Shown: positions 11,468 through 24,534, counted from the first letter of the stretch. The stretch: 64,000 nt of DNA from Polytrichum commune (GCA_950295325.1 OX485804.1:60978533-61042532); one strand, 5' to 3'. Program-made: numbers and translations. Notes: a model not told the origin generated them from the letters alone.

Positions 11468-14400
11468 ATGGAGCAAATGGAACTAGAGCATTTGAGTTCC
11501 GAGGAGGTGAGTTATTGTTGTAGTTTGCAATGTGATGTAAACTTAATGTGGTATTAGGGGTTTTACGTTAAGGGTAAACATATTAACATGATTCTACAAT
11601 GCAGGGATCATCACTCTCTGAAGCGGTATTCATGGAAGACGAGGCCGATGTTGGCATTGAGGACATTGATGTAGATTGCAGCGGGCTTAGAAGGGAGGAA
11701 TGGCTGAGCATTCCTGTGATGCTTGTAAACGCGACCGGACAAAATGTGGCAAAAGGAATTTACCGTAATGTCAATCCAATGGATTGTGTGGAAGACAAGT
11801 GTCTTGGAGAAGATAATGTGGGTGTGCTTATTATGGAGCCATTGGAGGGAATGATGGACATGGGATGGGTGTTCTCCTTACGAATGTGGCCCCTTACTTG
11901 TGTTTATCACCAGAGGTATACTCTTGCACACCACCTCCTAGTGAGCACACGCAGGTTGCGTGTGCAAACCACATTGCTAGAAAGACGGAAGAAAGATGGG
12001 AAGAGGGCATATGTCACATCACGCACGACCTCCTAGAGTAGACCGACAAAAAAATCCCAGATTCTCAATAATAATAGCATCCAACAACTATCAGCCAGTG
12101 AGTGTTGTGATAGGGAGTGCACTAGATATTTTTCCAAGGAAGAAGCACTTGCGCTACGAACTGATTTTTACACTTGTTCTCCACGGATGAGACATGCTAA
12201 ACAACTCGAGGTCCATGGCCAATTACATGTACTACCTGGATGCTCAACGAAGGTCGTTACCTTGTGTGGTTGCAATGTGTGTAAAAAAGCATGGAGACAC
12301 ATATTTGCCGTCTCCAAAACGACATTCTATAGGAACCGTTCAGAATTCAAGAGCGGTATGCGTCCACGCGATCATGGGAACCTAAACATGAAACGGAATC
12401 GAATATCCACCCAATAAGCTACTGCAACACTTTCGACTTTATTGGAAGACAAAGCAGATATGATGCCTCACAAGGCTCGCACATTGCCAAATGGCACACG
12501 TGTTGTTGAAATGGTATTGCCTCGCGGAACAAAATGGAAGAAGTTTCTGGTTACAATCAATGAGGTAAGCATTCGATATGACCCAATTATCCGCTTTGTA
12601 TGTGTCGGTCAACCACGAGGTGTGTTTGTGGGTATTTAATAGACACGAATGGGTAATCATTAACATATCATATACGATATGGATCGAGAAGCATGTGAAG
12701 TATTATTAATGTTAAGTTATTTCTATATGTGCAGGTTAATGAGAAATGTGGTGTGCTCCCAATCTCTCTTTCAACTTTGAGCAAAATTCGGAATACCTAC
12801 TTTAAGCACTACATAAAGAAGAGGGTTGGTGACAATTTTGCTCGTTGTGGGAAGTGTGATTCGTTTTCCGCGATTATACTTCAACATGTGAAAGGTTCAG
12901 CTGCACACACAGGGTTTTCGAAACAATTGGAGAAGCACCAAGCTCAGCAAGAATCAGCTCGCAATGCATACCGTTGCATGAGGGCTCTTTCAATTGAGCA
13001 TCCCCGAAAGGTGTTGACGATTATTCACAACAAAATGGATCATGGTAAAACCGCATCTCCTTGCTTTGCTTCCAAGAACAAATATACCGATATGTTTACA
13101 AAGCTACCACTTTCTGTAACAGGCATGATGGCACATGGACATGGAGATGAGAGATATGCCCACTATGCACTTGACATGTACCCTGGAGATTGCAACCATA
13201 CTGTAGGGTCATTCGCGAGACTTCTACGTGATTTGGAGGAACCACCAATGTCATCATCCCGGAGTCTTTTTCATGGTGTTGGGCAGTCACCTCTTTATCG
13301 TGCTGTTCTTCATGGGAGCGAAATATATTTGCAAGGGTTACGAGCCCCATCCACGGAGCCCATACCGGCAATTCCTCTTCCACCCATTCTGCACGTTCAG
13401 CTTGATAATTGCTGGAAGGACAACAAGTGTAGGTTCGTAAAGGCATTCTGGACTATGCTCACGGCGAAAGAAATATTCACGGAGGTACATGTGTCTTATC
13501 TATTGGTTGGCCACACCCATGACGACATCGATGCATCATTTGGAAGATGGAGTATGGACCTGCGCGAACACGACTACCCCACTATCCCCCTTCTCATGAA
13601 ATCATACATGGATATGGAAAAGGTTCTTGTCATTTCACACATGATAGAGGAACTTCCAGATTGGAGATCATACGTTAGGGAGCATATCCCAAGTGGTAAG
13701 GAGAAACTCATTGGGCACACAAAGGCTCAACAGTTCAAATTCTATATCCGAGATGATGGTTGGCCTGTTATGCAATACAAAGTGCTTAGCATGCATGAGG
13801 AGTGGTTGCCCAAAGACGGTGTGAAGATGTGCAAATCCAATATAAAAGGGGAGCCCTGTCTTCCATCCGGGGACCCCTTTCCTGCACCACCGCGCGGTAT
13901 GGCAAAACTGGAGGAAGTGGTTGTGGGACTGCAAGGGTTCATTGACTGATGGCAATCAATATGTGACCATGACACGACATGAGCATATATGGGTTCACAC
14001 ATGCATATTTTGCAGTACTGGATAGGGGTGAAGGAGGCATTAGAGACACCTCTCATAAACGTATACACTGCTGGGCATGCATTATGGGAGGGATTCTGGC
14101 CACGGAGTAGGGTCGAAGCAGATGCACATTCATTCATGCAGAATGGAGAGCTTCGGGAAGAGCACCAACCGGACGACCATTATGTTGGTCCAGCAAACCT
14201 TCGTCCTGCAGCTGCTTTCCGCATTGCGGATAATGTGCACGAGGGGCATATGCTAATATTGCGTCCCCAAGAACAAGATATAGGTAGACCCATTTGGGTT
14301 TGCCGTGCTTTGTCTGGACCGAACTTGGCGGTCACGGGAGAGCATCCACGTCAAATACTTGTACAATGGTTCACTCCCACTTCAACCGCCAGAGACCTAT

Positions 14401-14717
14401 CAAAGAAATGGAATGGCTGGGACTCAAATCCTAACTTCAAGTGGAAACGTGATTTGAAGTACTCCGTTCCCGACTGGCAGCCAATCGATTGCATTTTGGC
14501 AGCTTGGCCTCTGCCAGAACATGAAGATGTGGAGCCCTTAAAGGTTACAATCCCAATAGAGCAAATTGGATTTGCCAAAGATAATCTTCGACGTTGTTCA
14601 ACAACTGAGCGTGGGAACAGGGTGGGTGGGGTGGACGTCGAGGAGCCTAGTGGGCAACAGGGAGGCCATGGACATGGAACTGGTAGACGTAAGTCTGGGG
14701 GACGCGCATCCCGGTGA
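11468..14717 (+). pseudogene. DUF7869-like transposon protein, interrupted by four stops
   Basis: The model has three exons: 11468-11506 from an ATG, 11605-12564, and 12735-14717. All junctions are GT-AG and in phase, giving about 993 codons in one frame. It is broken only by TAG at 12034, TAA at 12415, TGA at 13947 and TGA at 13980; there is no frameshift. An N-terminal Cys-rich segment (ECCDRECTRYF, then CGCNVCKKAW) is followed by FARCGKCDSF. The core motifs are QLDNCWKDNKCR and LLVGHTHDDIDASFGRW, the DN-K-N and GHTHxDxD pattern that I know from DUF7869 proteins of many eukaryotes. They may be RNase-H-fold transposases, which is inference. The C-terminus is basic and Gly-rich. No flanking cellular gene shares its frame. 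It is probably a silenced mobile gene; the ends of the element were not found. Confidence 0.75.
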
Positions 14718-14719
14718 TC

Positions 14720-15085
14720 AAAGACACCGGAATCCAAGGGCATACGGAATTAGAGGAGCAAGTGTGAAGATCCTAGTGATAGGGCGGTCCTTTTTGAACC
14801 GAACGAAGGATTTATTTGCTGATACTTGCAATATTGCTATATGTGCACATTGCAACCAATGACATACCTCCATGTGTGGTGTACACGCATTAATGTAATG
14901 TATACAAACCACAATGTAGGGCTTTTGAACATTAATTTCCTCGCATTTTCGAGAATGTGTCATGCCCCAAGCTACATATGTGCTGTGTAATGTTGTACTT
15001 TGCCAACTAATAATGAATATTGTGAGTATTGTGTGTAAGCGGTGTACAATAGTCAACGTTATGTCCCAAACACGGGCATTTGTAC
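14720..15085. other. Downstream flank of the decayed transposon gene
   Basis: Non-coding and AT-rich. No terminal inverted repeat matching the region upstream of 11468 was recognised. Confidence 0.4.
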
Positions 15086-15088
15086 GAA

Positions 15089-15287
15089 GAAGTTCCCGAT
15101 GAACGTTCCCACGTTCCCAACTGAGTTCACACACACGTTCCCATGTTCCCAATCTAGTTCCCCTACACGTTCCCATGTTCCCACTGAAGTTCCTATACAC
15201 GTTCCCATACACGTTCCCATGTTCCCACTCAAGTTCCCATGAACATTCCCGGGGTCCAGATGGCGTTCACATACACGTTCCCACGTT
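15089..15287. repeat. Minisatellite, 32-bp period, GTTCCC core
   Basis: The core CGTTCCCATGTTCCC starts at 15104, 15136, 15168 and 15200-15212, spaced by 32 bp. The linkers vary (AACTGAGTTCACACACA, AATCTAGTTCCCCTACA, and so on). Open frames here on both strands come from the repeat and are not genes. Confidence 0.85.
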
Positions 15288-15388
15288 GAATTTTGGTCAA
15301 ACTTCACGTGTTTTGCAATTTTGGGACTCCCAAAAGTCCCATAATGTTTAATATCATGTTTACATTGATACGTGTTAATTGTTCACAG

Positions 15389-15760
15389 TATGCCACCTCA
15401 GTGTCTGAAGTGGCATGCCACGGCATTGTCTGGAAAATGCCACCCCAGTGTCTGAAGTGGCAGGCCACCTCATTGTCTGAAGTGGCATGCCACGTCATTG
15501 TCTGGAGATTGCCACCTCATTGTCTGAAGTGGCATGCCACGTCATTGTCTGGAAAATGCCACCACAGTGTCTGAAGTGGCAGGCCACCTCATTGTCTGAA
15601 GTGGCATGCCACGTCATTGTCTGGAGATTGCCACCTCATTGTCTGAAGTGGCATGCCACGTCATTGTCTGGAAAATGCCACCACAGTGTCTGAAGTGGCA
15701 GGCCACCTCATTGTCTGGAAAATGCCACCTCATTGTCTGAAGTGGCAGGCCACGTCATTG
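15389..15760. repeat. Minisatellite with 119-bp higher-order unit
   Basis: A basic unit of about 24 bp (GCCACCTCATTGTCTGAAGTG) alternates with variants ending TGGAAAAT or TGGAGATT. The higher-order unit starting ATGCCACC-CAGTGTCTG recurs at 15437, 15556 and 15675, exactly 119 bp apart. GTGGCATGCCAC is a 12-bp palindrome, so each unit can form a small hairpin. Apparent proteins here are repeat translations. Confidence 0.9.
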
Positions 15761-16174
15761 TTTGCAACATGTTTAGTCGTTTCAGTGTTGATTTGAGTCA
15801 TTATGGGGCCTCGTCATCACCACGATGATGGCCGTACACCCTTAAACAATTGTTGTGTGACACGTCCCTCAATGTACACGTGGGCCTAGTATTGGTTACG
15901 GACTATTTTACAGTGATGACATAGTATGTCCTAGTCACGGCCAACAGGTAAATCTTTGTTCATTTGCCACATAGGATTTCCCGTCGCGCATCCCCATGCA
16001 GTGGATGAATCTGTGAGGCACAACGCACAGATGTACAAATGTTTGGGGTTCCGTTCAACACATTTCATCGAGGGATCACTACCATGACTGAACAATGACT
16101 AAGCGTTTGTACACGTCATCGGACTTGTGTGTGGCGCGTGACTGAGTCATTTAATGAGTATTTGAGGACACACA

Positions 16175-16450
16175 GTCATTTATTCCATGGTCGGAATGGA
16201 CAAGTTTTCTTCTAGTGAGTTCTAAGTTCATCAATGAATAAGCCAAATAGTGGGGAGTGAAGGGACACCCTTGTTTAACACCAATGTGAGACAATACTTC
16301 ATCATGTGTCATCGTTAATTCATACTTTTGCATAAACTTTGACATACTTGGCTTTTATAACTTGTTGTAAATGAAGTGGTGCACCTAATTGTAAGAGGCA
16401 TTCTGAAAGCTTGTCATATGGAACTTTTTGAGATCAACAACACAAGAATA
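16175..16450 (-). pseudogene. Reverse-transcriptase fragment (LINE-like)
   Basis: The minus strand encodes VLSHIGVKQGCPFTPHYL, matching the RT palm motif G-V-K/R-Q-G-C/D-P-L-S-P seen in non-LTR retrotransposons. Upstream, in a shifted frame, are VVDLKK and KLSECLLQLGAPLH, resembling the FVDFKKAFD-to-LGVP stretch that precedes it. At least one frameshift and in-frame stops separate the blocks. The catalytic YxDD segment is not present. It is a short dead fragment without flanking endonuclease or poly-A tail. Confidence 0.65.
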
Positions 16451-16479
16451 CTGGGGAGAAGTGACGTTGTGAACAGGGA

Positions 16480-17329
16480 GAAATTACTTGAGCCAACTCG
16501 GCCATGATTCCTCAGTACCAATTTTCCACCAATATGCTGTTCATTACTTATTCCTAAGTGCTTGTATTTGAATTAGAAACCTAGTTCATAAAATGCCGTT
16601 CGGTGAATTGCATGCTTAAAGGTTCAGTTGTGAATCAATCAGAAATTTATTAAAAACGAACCTACCTTAACTCAGGCTTATCTGGTGGTGGCTCTCATTG
16701 ATGGGGAGTCTGAGTGCCCAGATTTTCAGCTCTCATCACGTGGACCGGGGGACTGTTTGTGAGAGCTGCACTAGGTTGACCCCCAGAACGACGCACATTC
16801 ATGCACTGACAATTACTCTTCGCTGTCGCCACGCGTGGTATATTTAGACGCAATCGAGCCAAAACTGGTCTTTGGGTTTCCATAAGTTAATGACTTAATT
16901 ATGCCATCGAGTTCCGGAGTAGTCTGGACCCCGAGTTCCTTCGTCATCCCTTTCCGGACTGCGTGAACTTGGCGGGATCCTCCCGACAAGCTGCTATTCC
17001 GAAAGGACCCTTCGAAAGGGAAGCTCTGCCGACGTATTCTGGGGCAAACCTGCACGAAATCCGTGCACCTGCCTTGGAAGCCCACTAGAAGCAACTAGAT
17101 GTATCATTTGTGGTGGTTGGAAATCCCTGAAGTGCTCTTTTCCTCTACCTGACGAGATCATCGGATAAGGAAAGTTCTACAATGGTCGAGAGCTGATTTG
17201 TCGACCTTATTCGCTACTGAGGTTGCAAGACAGTGCAGTGTAACGGTGACTCTGAAAGTTGGTCCTACTGCAGTTCTTCTTCTTGTTTCTTTTCTCCAGT
17301 TCTTATCGTTGTCGAGAAGCCAAGCTCAG
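16480..17329. other. Upstream region of the bHLH gene
   Basis: Between about 16890 and 17090 the DNA is more GC-rich and open in frames on both strands; a plus-strand stretch encodes FRSSLDPEFLRHPF and similar. It could be 5' leader or an extra first exon, but no start codon with a good donor was found. No clear TATA box is seen. Confidence 0.3.
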
Positions 17330-20300
17330 GTGGATGTGTCCAACATGTCGGAAACTTTAAGAATTCAAACACCGCTTTACAGCTGGGAGAAAGAAAGGAT
17401 AGGGGAGAGCATGCGGAAGTTCCTTATGAGAAGGAAAGCCATGACCGCTTTTCTGCCCAAAGATTCCTCCCTGACTGTCTCAAAAGGTAAGCACTTGTGC
17501 GTCCTTTCTACCTCTTATCTAGTAGTGCCACAGGTGTCAAACAGGCATGGGCCACCCGATGGAAGTGCGTGGTGACTGCAGGCCAGGGAAGCGTCAAGTT
17601 ATCTGTAGGAATTCGTGAGAGGTTTGTGGTAGGCTCATGCTAAGTATCTTGTGTCGCCGATCATTTGCTAGCGAGTCTGAAACCGCTCTCTCGTTTCTAG
17701 GTTGTCGGTTGTCATTCATACCCTAACTTGACCACAACCGTGTCGGAGAGTTCTAAGACTTTACCCTTTTGTCTTCACCGAGGGTATCCGTCTCAAGTTT
17801 AATCCATGTATTATTCACCCAAAGTTTCTAGACCTGTGCTGATGGTCAACAGAAATTTCTGCAAGACTTACTGTCATCCCAAATTACACCATCCATGATC
17901 AGGTTTTTGGCTAAATAGCAGGTGTTCAAGAAGATGGATCTGATACATCCTCGAAGTGCGAGTCATTCGTAGACTCGAAACAGCCGCAGCTGGAGAGCGA
18001 CACAGCAGCAGGATATGGAGCACTAAACCATTTAGACGATATAACGCCTCCATTGGATTGCAGTACAGGATCACACTTGGACAGTTGGAGATCCCAATTA
18101 GAATCCCAGCCCCTCATGAATACAACCATTAATTTCTGTGTCACGACATCAGGGTGGCAGCTGAAGCATGACAATCATGAACCTCTCGAGATTGCTGGAG
18201 TTTCCGGGAGAGGTGATACCGATGATCTCTGTGCAGGCCCAAAATTTGTGCATCCAGTTCAGTCCCCTGAGCTGCACGCAATGATTGAAGAACTGAAACT
18301 GGACTTGCCTGACGAAGAGCGGCCTCTCACGATGCCACTTGATTTTCTACAGCCAGGAGAAGTTTCCTTAGGTCCTTTTCATCAAGGGACAGCTTTTGAC
18401 ACAGCAAGGGGAGAGGTATTGGAATGTACACCCTGCACAGATACATCAGAAAGATGCATGGGATATTCGAAAAACCTCATAGCGGAACGAAAGAGAAGAA
18501 AGAAGCTCACTGAGAGTCTTTTGACGTTGCGTGGATTGGTACCAAATATCACCAAGGTGAGGCTTCAAGGACATGCAGTTGATAGATACAGCTCATTCTT
18601 GCTCTATTATGTTTACTTTCGTATTTGGAGATAAACTGACGAGATTTTCCAGGTGCTGTACCCCTTTTTTGCCGAGACCTGTGAGGAAACTCACGTGGCA
18701 TCTAGTAAACTTGCTTTTCGGGACGAAGCAAGATGAATCAGAATGCACGCCTCATGAACGCTAACATCTTCACTCTATTGTAACCAGAAATCATTTGCAA
18801 CTTCACTCAGCAGCCATTAAGATTCTCATCAACTGATCGACGCGGTGTATAGGTGCCTTAAGAGTTATTCATATCTTGATAGGTGTAATTGGTACTACCT
18901 GCGTGCGTCTGGACACTTTACAAATCTGTTTCTAAAATTACAGAAACTAGACACCGATTGTTCTATGAATTGTTTGTGACGAATTACGATGTACCGAGAT
19001 TAATAAATCTCGTGTAAGACATCGATGCTGGATCCCTCCCCACCCGCTCGGAACAAAGTTTGTATAAATCCTGTGGTTTTGTAAGTTTATCCAAATCTAG
19101 TGGAGTCTGGAGTTAACGAGGTGTAATTAGTTAGGGCAAGTGACCTGGAGTTAAAATGTGGTATTCCACTTCCTCGACCTTGACCACCACTAGGAAGTGG
19201 AATCCTTGAATATAACTTAATTGAACTCATATTCCACTTTCCTAATGTTACCTTTTGGGCATCACTTGCAGGTATATAGTGTTTCACTAGAGAATCAAGC
19301 TGAGTGTAATTGGAGCATTGTGATTTCTGCAGCTACTAGCTTATCTATTATTATTGTGTCTACCAACTGTGGCAGATGGACAGAGCGTCAATCCTTTCAG
19401 ATGCTATAACCTACGTGCAACATCTCAAAGATCAAGTGGAGATGCTAGAGAAGCTCGACGCAGTCTACGGATTAGAGGAACTGAAAACAGAAGATGATGC
19501 AAGAGAGGTACCCGACAGATTCCTTTAACGCGAGCATTGGATTGTAGTTAGAACTTATTTAATTACAGGTATTGATGTTTATGAGTAACTAACTGTCGTT
19601 CCGAACATCCGCACCAGAGGAGAGGTCAGCTAACGGTATGTTCTCTTCTGTTCGATGTCGCTTTCTTCCGTATTTTATTTTTCTCTGGGACTCGGATAGG
19701 TAGTCGTTCGAAGGTACCGAATGAAGGACATCATTTGGATGCTTACAATAAATTCCAACAGAGCCCGTCAATCACTTGAGGTGTGTACATTTATATAAGT
19801 CCAAATCGTCGAAGGCAAGTGATCTTCACAACAGCACTATCAGATCCGTATGAACACACATCAGAAGGAAGAATGGTCTTTTGGACGCTGATCGTTTGAC
19901 ACATTTTATTAATGTCCAAAACATCACAGTTTTTGTCAAAATGATTGATTTAACCCAAAGATTGAATTTTTGGATGGATCCTAAGTGAAACATGTCAAAA
20001 TGGGCCACAGGACCCCTTTTCCTACTAATGACGAACCTTAACTTATGCTTGCAGTAAAGATAACCTATTAGTAAAATTATGAAAAATGATCTCACTGAGT
20101 CAGTTGTCAGTGGGCACATCTGAAGCGCAAGAAATGTCGATTTTCCCTTTAGATATGCCTATTCTCAGTGATCTCAATCAAGGTGTAGCCATGTGCATGT
20201 CAAAAATCAAAGTACGAAGATTATTGGGTGAGGTAGTTGTTCATGATTGTTATTAGGTGGCGCAGACACATTGGACATATCTTATATGCATCCAGGATAT

Positions 20301-21221
20301 ACAGCCCGCGAGTTTCATTGGCCATTGGAACTGAAAATGAGTCAGGTTAGATAGAGCTAGTAAATACTTTGAGCATTAGTTGAAAATATTTTATTCTGCA
20401 CCCAAAGACCAGTGGTAATCCTAAACATGGATTATAGTCCTAAAGCTAATATATTTGGGTATCGTCTGAAACCATCCAGCATAGTCAAAACATATCAAAG
20501 TCATATCATCCCTGGGTGGCCATAGTCATGACCATGGAGGCTAATGTAGAGTCAGACACCGTCGACAGCGTGTCCCTTCTGTGAAGGATCCATATTAGTC
20601 TCCAGATTTCGATCACTAGGCTTCGGCCACCGAAACATTGAGCATGGGAGGGTGGAAACATCCTGCATATGAACACAGTGTGTCGGTTCATTTCAATTCT
20701 GATTTTCGAATTGGAGGAATGCACTTGTGTGATTAACGTGAAACATGGTTGGATACTTTTGCAGGTTCAATTTGACGTTTTTAATATTGAGAATGGAGTA
20801 TACAAATTAAATTTCATCTTTAAACAAGAAACCGGCCTCTACGTACATCTAAGTAGAGCTATTGAAGCCTTTGTCAACGAAATTGTTTACACAAGCATCT
20901 CGGCTATCTCATCCACTGAGGCGGTTTGTGTATTTTTGGTTAAGGTATATATTGTTCAAAGATTCTTGAGATGCAAAAAAATACGGAACCTTAGCAGGGA
21001 GCCTGTTCTGTTATTTATTTCAATTACAGCCACAAGTTCATGATAGGTGTAGATTTTATCATGAATCATTTATTAGAAGTTGTTGACAACCTTGTAAGTG
21101 TACATTCATGCTGAATCGAGTATTGCATTCTTGTCAATGACAGATGAGCAGTTGGAATGGCATGACGCTACCGGATGTGAAGGCTGACGTGTTGAAATTT
21201 GTACTGAATTTGGTCAGATGA
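17330..21221 (+). CDS. bHLH transcription factor with ACT-like domain, linker interrupted
   Basis: Exons fit GT-AG and phase: 17330-17486 (first in-frame Met at 17345; an earlier exon is possible), 17922-18556, 19376-19507, 19569-19635, 19700-19780, 20257-20345, 20765-20944 and 21144-21221. The basic region (KNLIAERKRRKK) and helix-loop-helix (LRGLVPNITK, then MDRASILSDAITYVQHLK) span residues 225-280. This is the plant Ala-Glu-Arg type that binds E-boxes, closest in style to the AMS/bHLH010 group. The last two exons encode an ACT-like domain (VQFDVFNIENGVYKLNF to VLKFVLNLVR), normally used for dimerisation. The fourth exon has TAA at 19590 and the fifth TGA at 19777, each one C-to-T step from CAA or CGA. 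As read, the product stops after about 310 residues without the ACT domain. No typical long N-terminal MYC-like domain is seen. It is either a truncated gene, an exon-skipping gene or a recent pseudogene. Confidence 0.75.
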
Positions 21222-24200
21222 CCATTGAAGGACTTCAAGAATTGCTTACACGACAGGGCTCAGACATGTAGATTTGAATCGTGGATGTGCAAAAATTGGC
21301 AAGGCCGATTTCATTAGGGTGCATTTTTGAATCTGCCACAAAGTTATACCAACTCCACTACATAACAAATTCTAATTCTTATGAAACCCATGATTCCACT
21401 AATGTGCATCATGAATGATACGCTTGCAGAGATTGCCTTAAGTGCATTGTATAATTACTGACCCTTGATCCGACAATGGTAGTTAGGTTTGTTCGTTTTT
21501 CTCTTCATAATGAGTTTTGGCATCTCAGACATGAGTGTAGCCTAGATTGCTTTATTAACTTAAAGCCACATGTTGACGGAAATACGCAATTATTGACTTC
21601 AAACCTCAGAAACTTAGAAGAATGATTTTTTTGTTATTTTGTGGAACTCGAAAGTTTACCAAGTCTGCAGTCACAAATTGGTTCGTCTGTTCTGGGCTTC
21701 ATTCTGGCTGTCTTGTTTGTTACACATGCTATGTATGTAGACCTGATGATCATACTATTTCATCCATCCGTCTCATAAGGTTATGCCTAGTAACCAAGTT
21801 GAGGAGGATGAATCGCTCACTGCTCCCGCGGTTCATTATCCATTTTCTTTCGTTGGCTGTGTAGTTCTAACACACTTTTGAGCACCATATGCCCTGCCAT
21901 TTACTCAATATTAACAGAGTGATACTCTTAACAGATACTTACTGAACCGTGCACCACGATATGAAATTTTGAGCGATGATGTGTTTGAGGTCCTAGACAC
22001 AATATTCTTAGTTGAGTGGGAATCTTAGAAAGGGTCATATTGGACCTTAGTGAGGGAGGTGTGATGTGGTTAGGTCCACGAGTTACTAGAATACTTCGGG
22101 AATATGTGATCATACACTTGTTTACAAGTAATATCTGGAATCTGTTTAAGAGGTCGTGTCATATCTTTCAACTTTCCTCCGCAGTAGTTCAGTAATGGCA
22201 TCCTTGGGGATAATAATACACAGTAGTTGTCTTGGACAACATCCATACAAAGTGCATGCAGAGGCCCAAAACAAAACCAAAAAAACTATTGATTCAGGTT
22301 GTTTTGGATGGAGCTAAGGTAGAAGTCTGTAAATCAAACACAACAATAATCTGGACACCTATATTTGAGTTGTAGGTGGTTAGGCTCAATAAGCAACAAG
22401 ATTTGGGGGACCTATATGACTACTTGATAAGCACGAGAATCTTCACTTTGATAGCAATAAGATATCCATACTAGCTCAAAAAATAATGAGGCAAATGGTT
22501 ACAGACACAATTTGGATTTGCTAATCATCTCGCAGTAATGGCGTGTTTCATTTCCTATGAGAAGTGGGTGTAGGGAGAAAAGTCCTAAGACACATCTACC
22601 TTTTTCTTTTTTCTTTTTTTTTTGAGATAGGAGACCGAACAGCCAACACCAAATGAATTGAGAACCAAGGAAGACGTGTCCACTTCGAGGGGAGGCGGAA
22701 CCCCTCGGACGCGCCACACCGCCAAGTAAAGGCACATGTTCCTTTGTTTTGGATTCACATGAAACCAAGGCACATGCCCAGCTCTGATTACGAAAACTCT
22801 TTGCCATGGACAAGACTCAGCCGTCCAGGCCCGAGTACCTGTGCATGGTCAGATATTCCCTAAGTGTTTTGTCTGTGCCTGGCTTCATAGGTGGGCCCTG
22901 GGGCGGTGACCCTAGGTTCAGGGTGAGGTGACCCTACGCTAGCGTTGCGGTGACCCTATGAGATTGAACAATGACTACTTCCCGGGTTCTCCGCATCACT
23001 GTCGCTCGCTGCAGGAAACCATAACCTCAGCAGGTGCCATTTACGAGAGGTCAGAAAACTGTATGCGTTGATCTCAGTGGTTTCTTAATTAAGCGCGATT
23101 TAATTCAAATCGCTAGATCTTTTTGATGATTACACATCCCTTAAGTTAGGAATTGGACAGCAGGCTATGTCCTAAAATTCTGCCTCATCCTCTCATTGAC
23201 GACACAGATCATGCATTTTCACAACTTCCAAGACATTGTTCCTCCACATCATTCTACAGACAATCTAACTTTGTTCTGTTGCCTCACAAGCTCTTCTTGA
23301 GACATAACCTCGGAAACCTCACTTGTGAGTTATCAAACTAAGTAACCACTAACTTTGAAAATTAAGAGCCGAAGAGATATCTTAAGTGATAATGCAAGAA
23401 AAGACGGGAAATGCAATATAGCACCCACTTAGATAAGTCTAATTACCGCTGCTGCTTCCGCTAGGGTCGCTTTTCTAATCTTGGGACGCAGATCTAGGAC
23501 CCAAGCGTTACCTGCACAGCCGATCCACCATGCGCTAATGTGTATTTCATGGCATGGAATTGAAAGTCTGAAATAGTAGGGGAGTGCTCACGTCAAAGTG
23601 GAAATGGAGAAACCCCTTGCTTTGAAAATTACAAATGAACAATGGAGATTAAAACCTTTAATGTCTCAATCAGGATCTGCACAACCAGAGGATCAAGGCT
23701 ATGGGCACTTCGAATTTCGTTGATCTATGGTCCAATTCTGAAACCCCTTGGAAGCGGATGCAAGACCCTTGCTGTTCCAAAACCTTAAAATTTATTACTA
23801 ACCTAGACTTTTGTAGCAGACTACAATGGCGTCATCATACCGACATCCTTTTTAAATAGAAATTTTATATAATATCACAGTAGTAGAAGTACTGCCGGAC
23901 TTACATGATATATAGAGAGGGCATTCTCACGTGAATACTTTTTCATCAGGATAGGCCTCCCTTAAAGAGTGTATAAGAAGCCGATGACCCTGTCTGTCAT
24001 TCATCAGGCTGTCTGCATGCAGATCTAGTGACCGCCACGCATGTTCCGTTGAGGTTCATGATGTCACATTGTGATCGTGCATTCGGTGTCGTCTGAAATA
24101 CCGACTATGAGGCCTATTTCGCCACCTAATGGATTACCTCCTTCAACATTATTTATAATATATGACAGGTTCTACGTTAACCACCTTGCAAGGGCTTTGC

Positions 24201-24490
24201 AATGTTCACAATCCCACAGATTCAACTTAAGCACAATACAAGTATCGAAATGTGGTCCCTAACTGGGATTGAAAAGTCGTGAAGACCTACTTCGAGAGCA
24301 AACTGACATGAATACTACAGAGATGAAGTATTCACAGACAACGCCATCGCAATTACTTGCTTGCTTCGACAAAATTTAGAAAAGTCGCAAGAAGCGTGAA
24401 TCCCTGTTGTTATGCCGCATAGATGCGAGAGCTACAGCTACTCATGTAGGTCCAGCTAGTGCTAACCGGAAGTAATAGACATCCTGGCCC
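21222..24490. other. Intergenic, no supported gene
   Basis: No exon series or domain was recognised. A T-rich run lies at about 22603-22622. Three direct copies of GGTGACCCTA occur at about 22907-22958. Open frames here are short and lack splice-compatible neighbours. Confidence 0.45.
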
Positions 24491-24495
24491 CTGGA

Positions 24496-24503
24496 TATAA
24501 ATA
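24496..24503 (+). promoter_or_regulatory. Candidate TATA box (TATAAATA)
   Basis: TATAAATA lies about 39 bp before an ATG at 24535, with a CA-rich plausible initiation site between. The spacing suits a short 5' leader. Support comes only from the sequence. Confidence 0.35.
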
Positions 24504-24534
24504 CTTGTGAAGTCAGTCGACATACAACCAAATT

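Noticed and set aside
13096-14137. Long minus-strand frames opposite the DUF7869-like gene
   Set aside because: They are antisense shadows of a clearly conserved plus-strand exon.
15042-15307. Thr/Pro-rich and Gly/Thr-rich open frames on both strands
   Set aside because: Products of the 32-bp GTTCCC minisatellite, with no start context or splice partners.
15293-15693. Overlapping open frames with repeated SEVACHVIVW-type peptides
   Set aside because: They are translations of the 119-bp minisatellite, open in several frames on both strands because the unit lacks stops.
16813-17094. 93-codon minus-strand frame upstream of the bHLH gene
   Set aside because: GC-rich DNA is open on both strands here and the frame has no domain or splice support.
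17233-17490. ATG-started 85-codon frame as the bHLH N-terminus
   Set aside because: It ends in the wrong phase at donor 17487; only the overlapping frame joins the second exon correctly.
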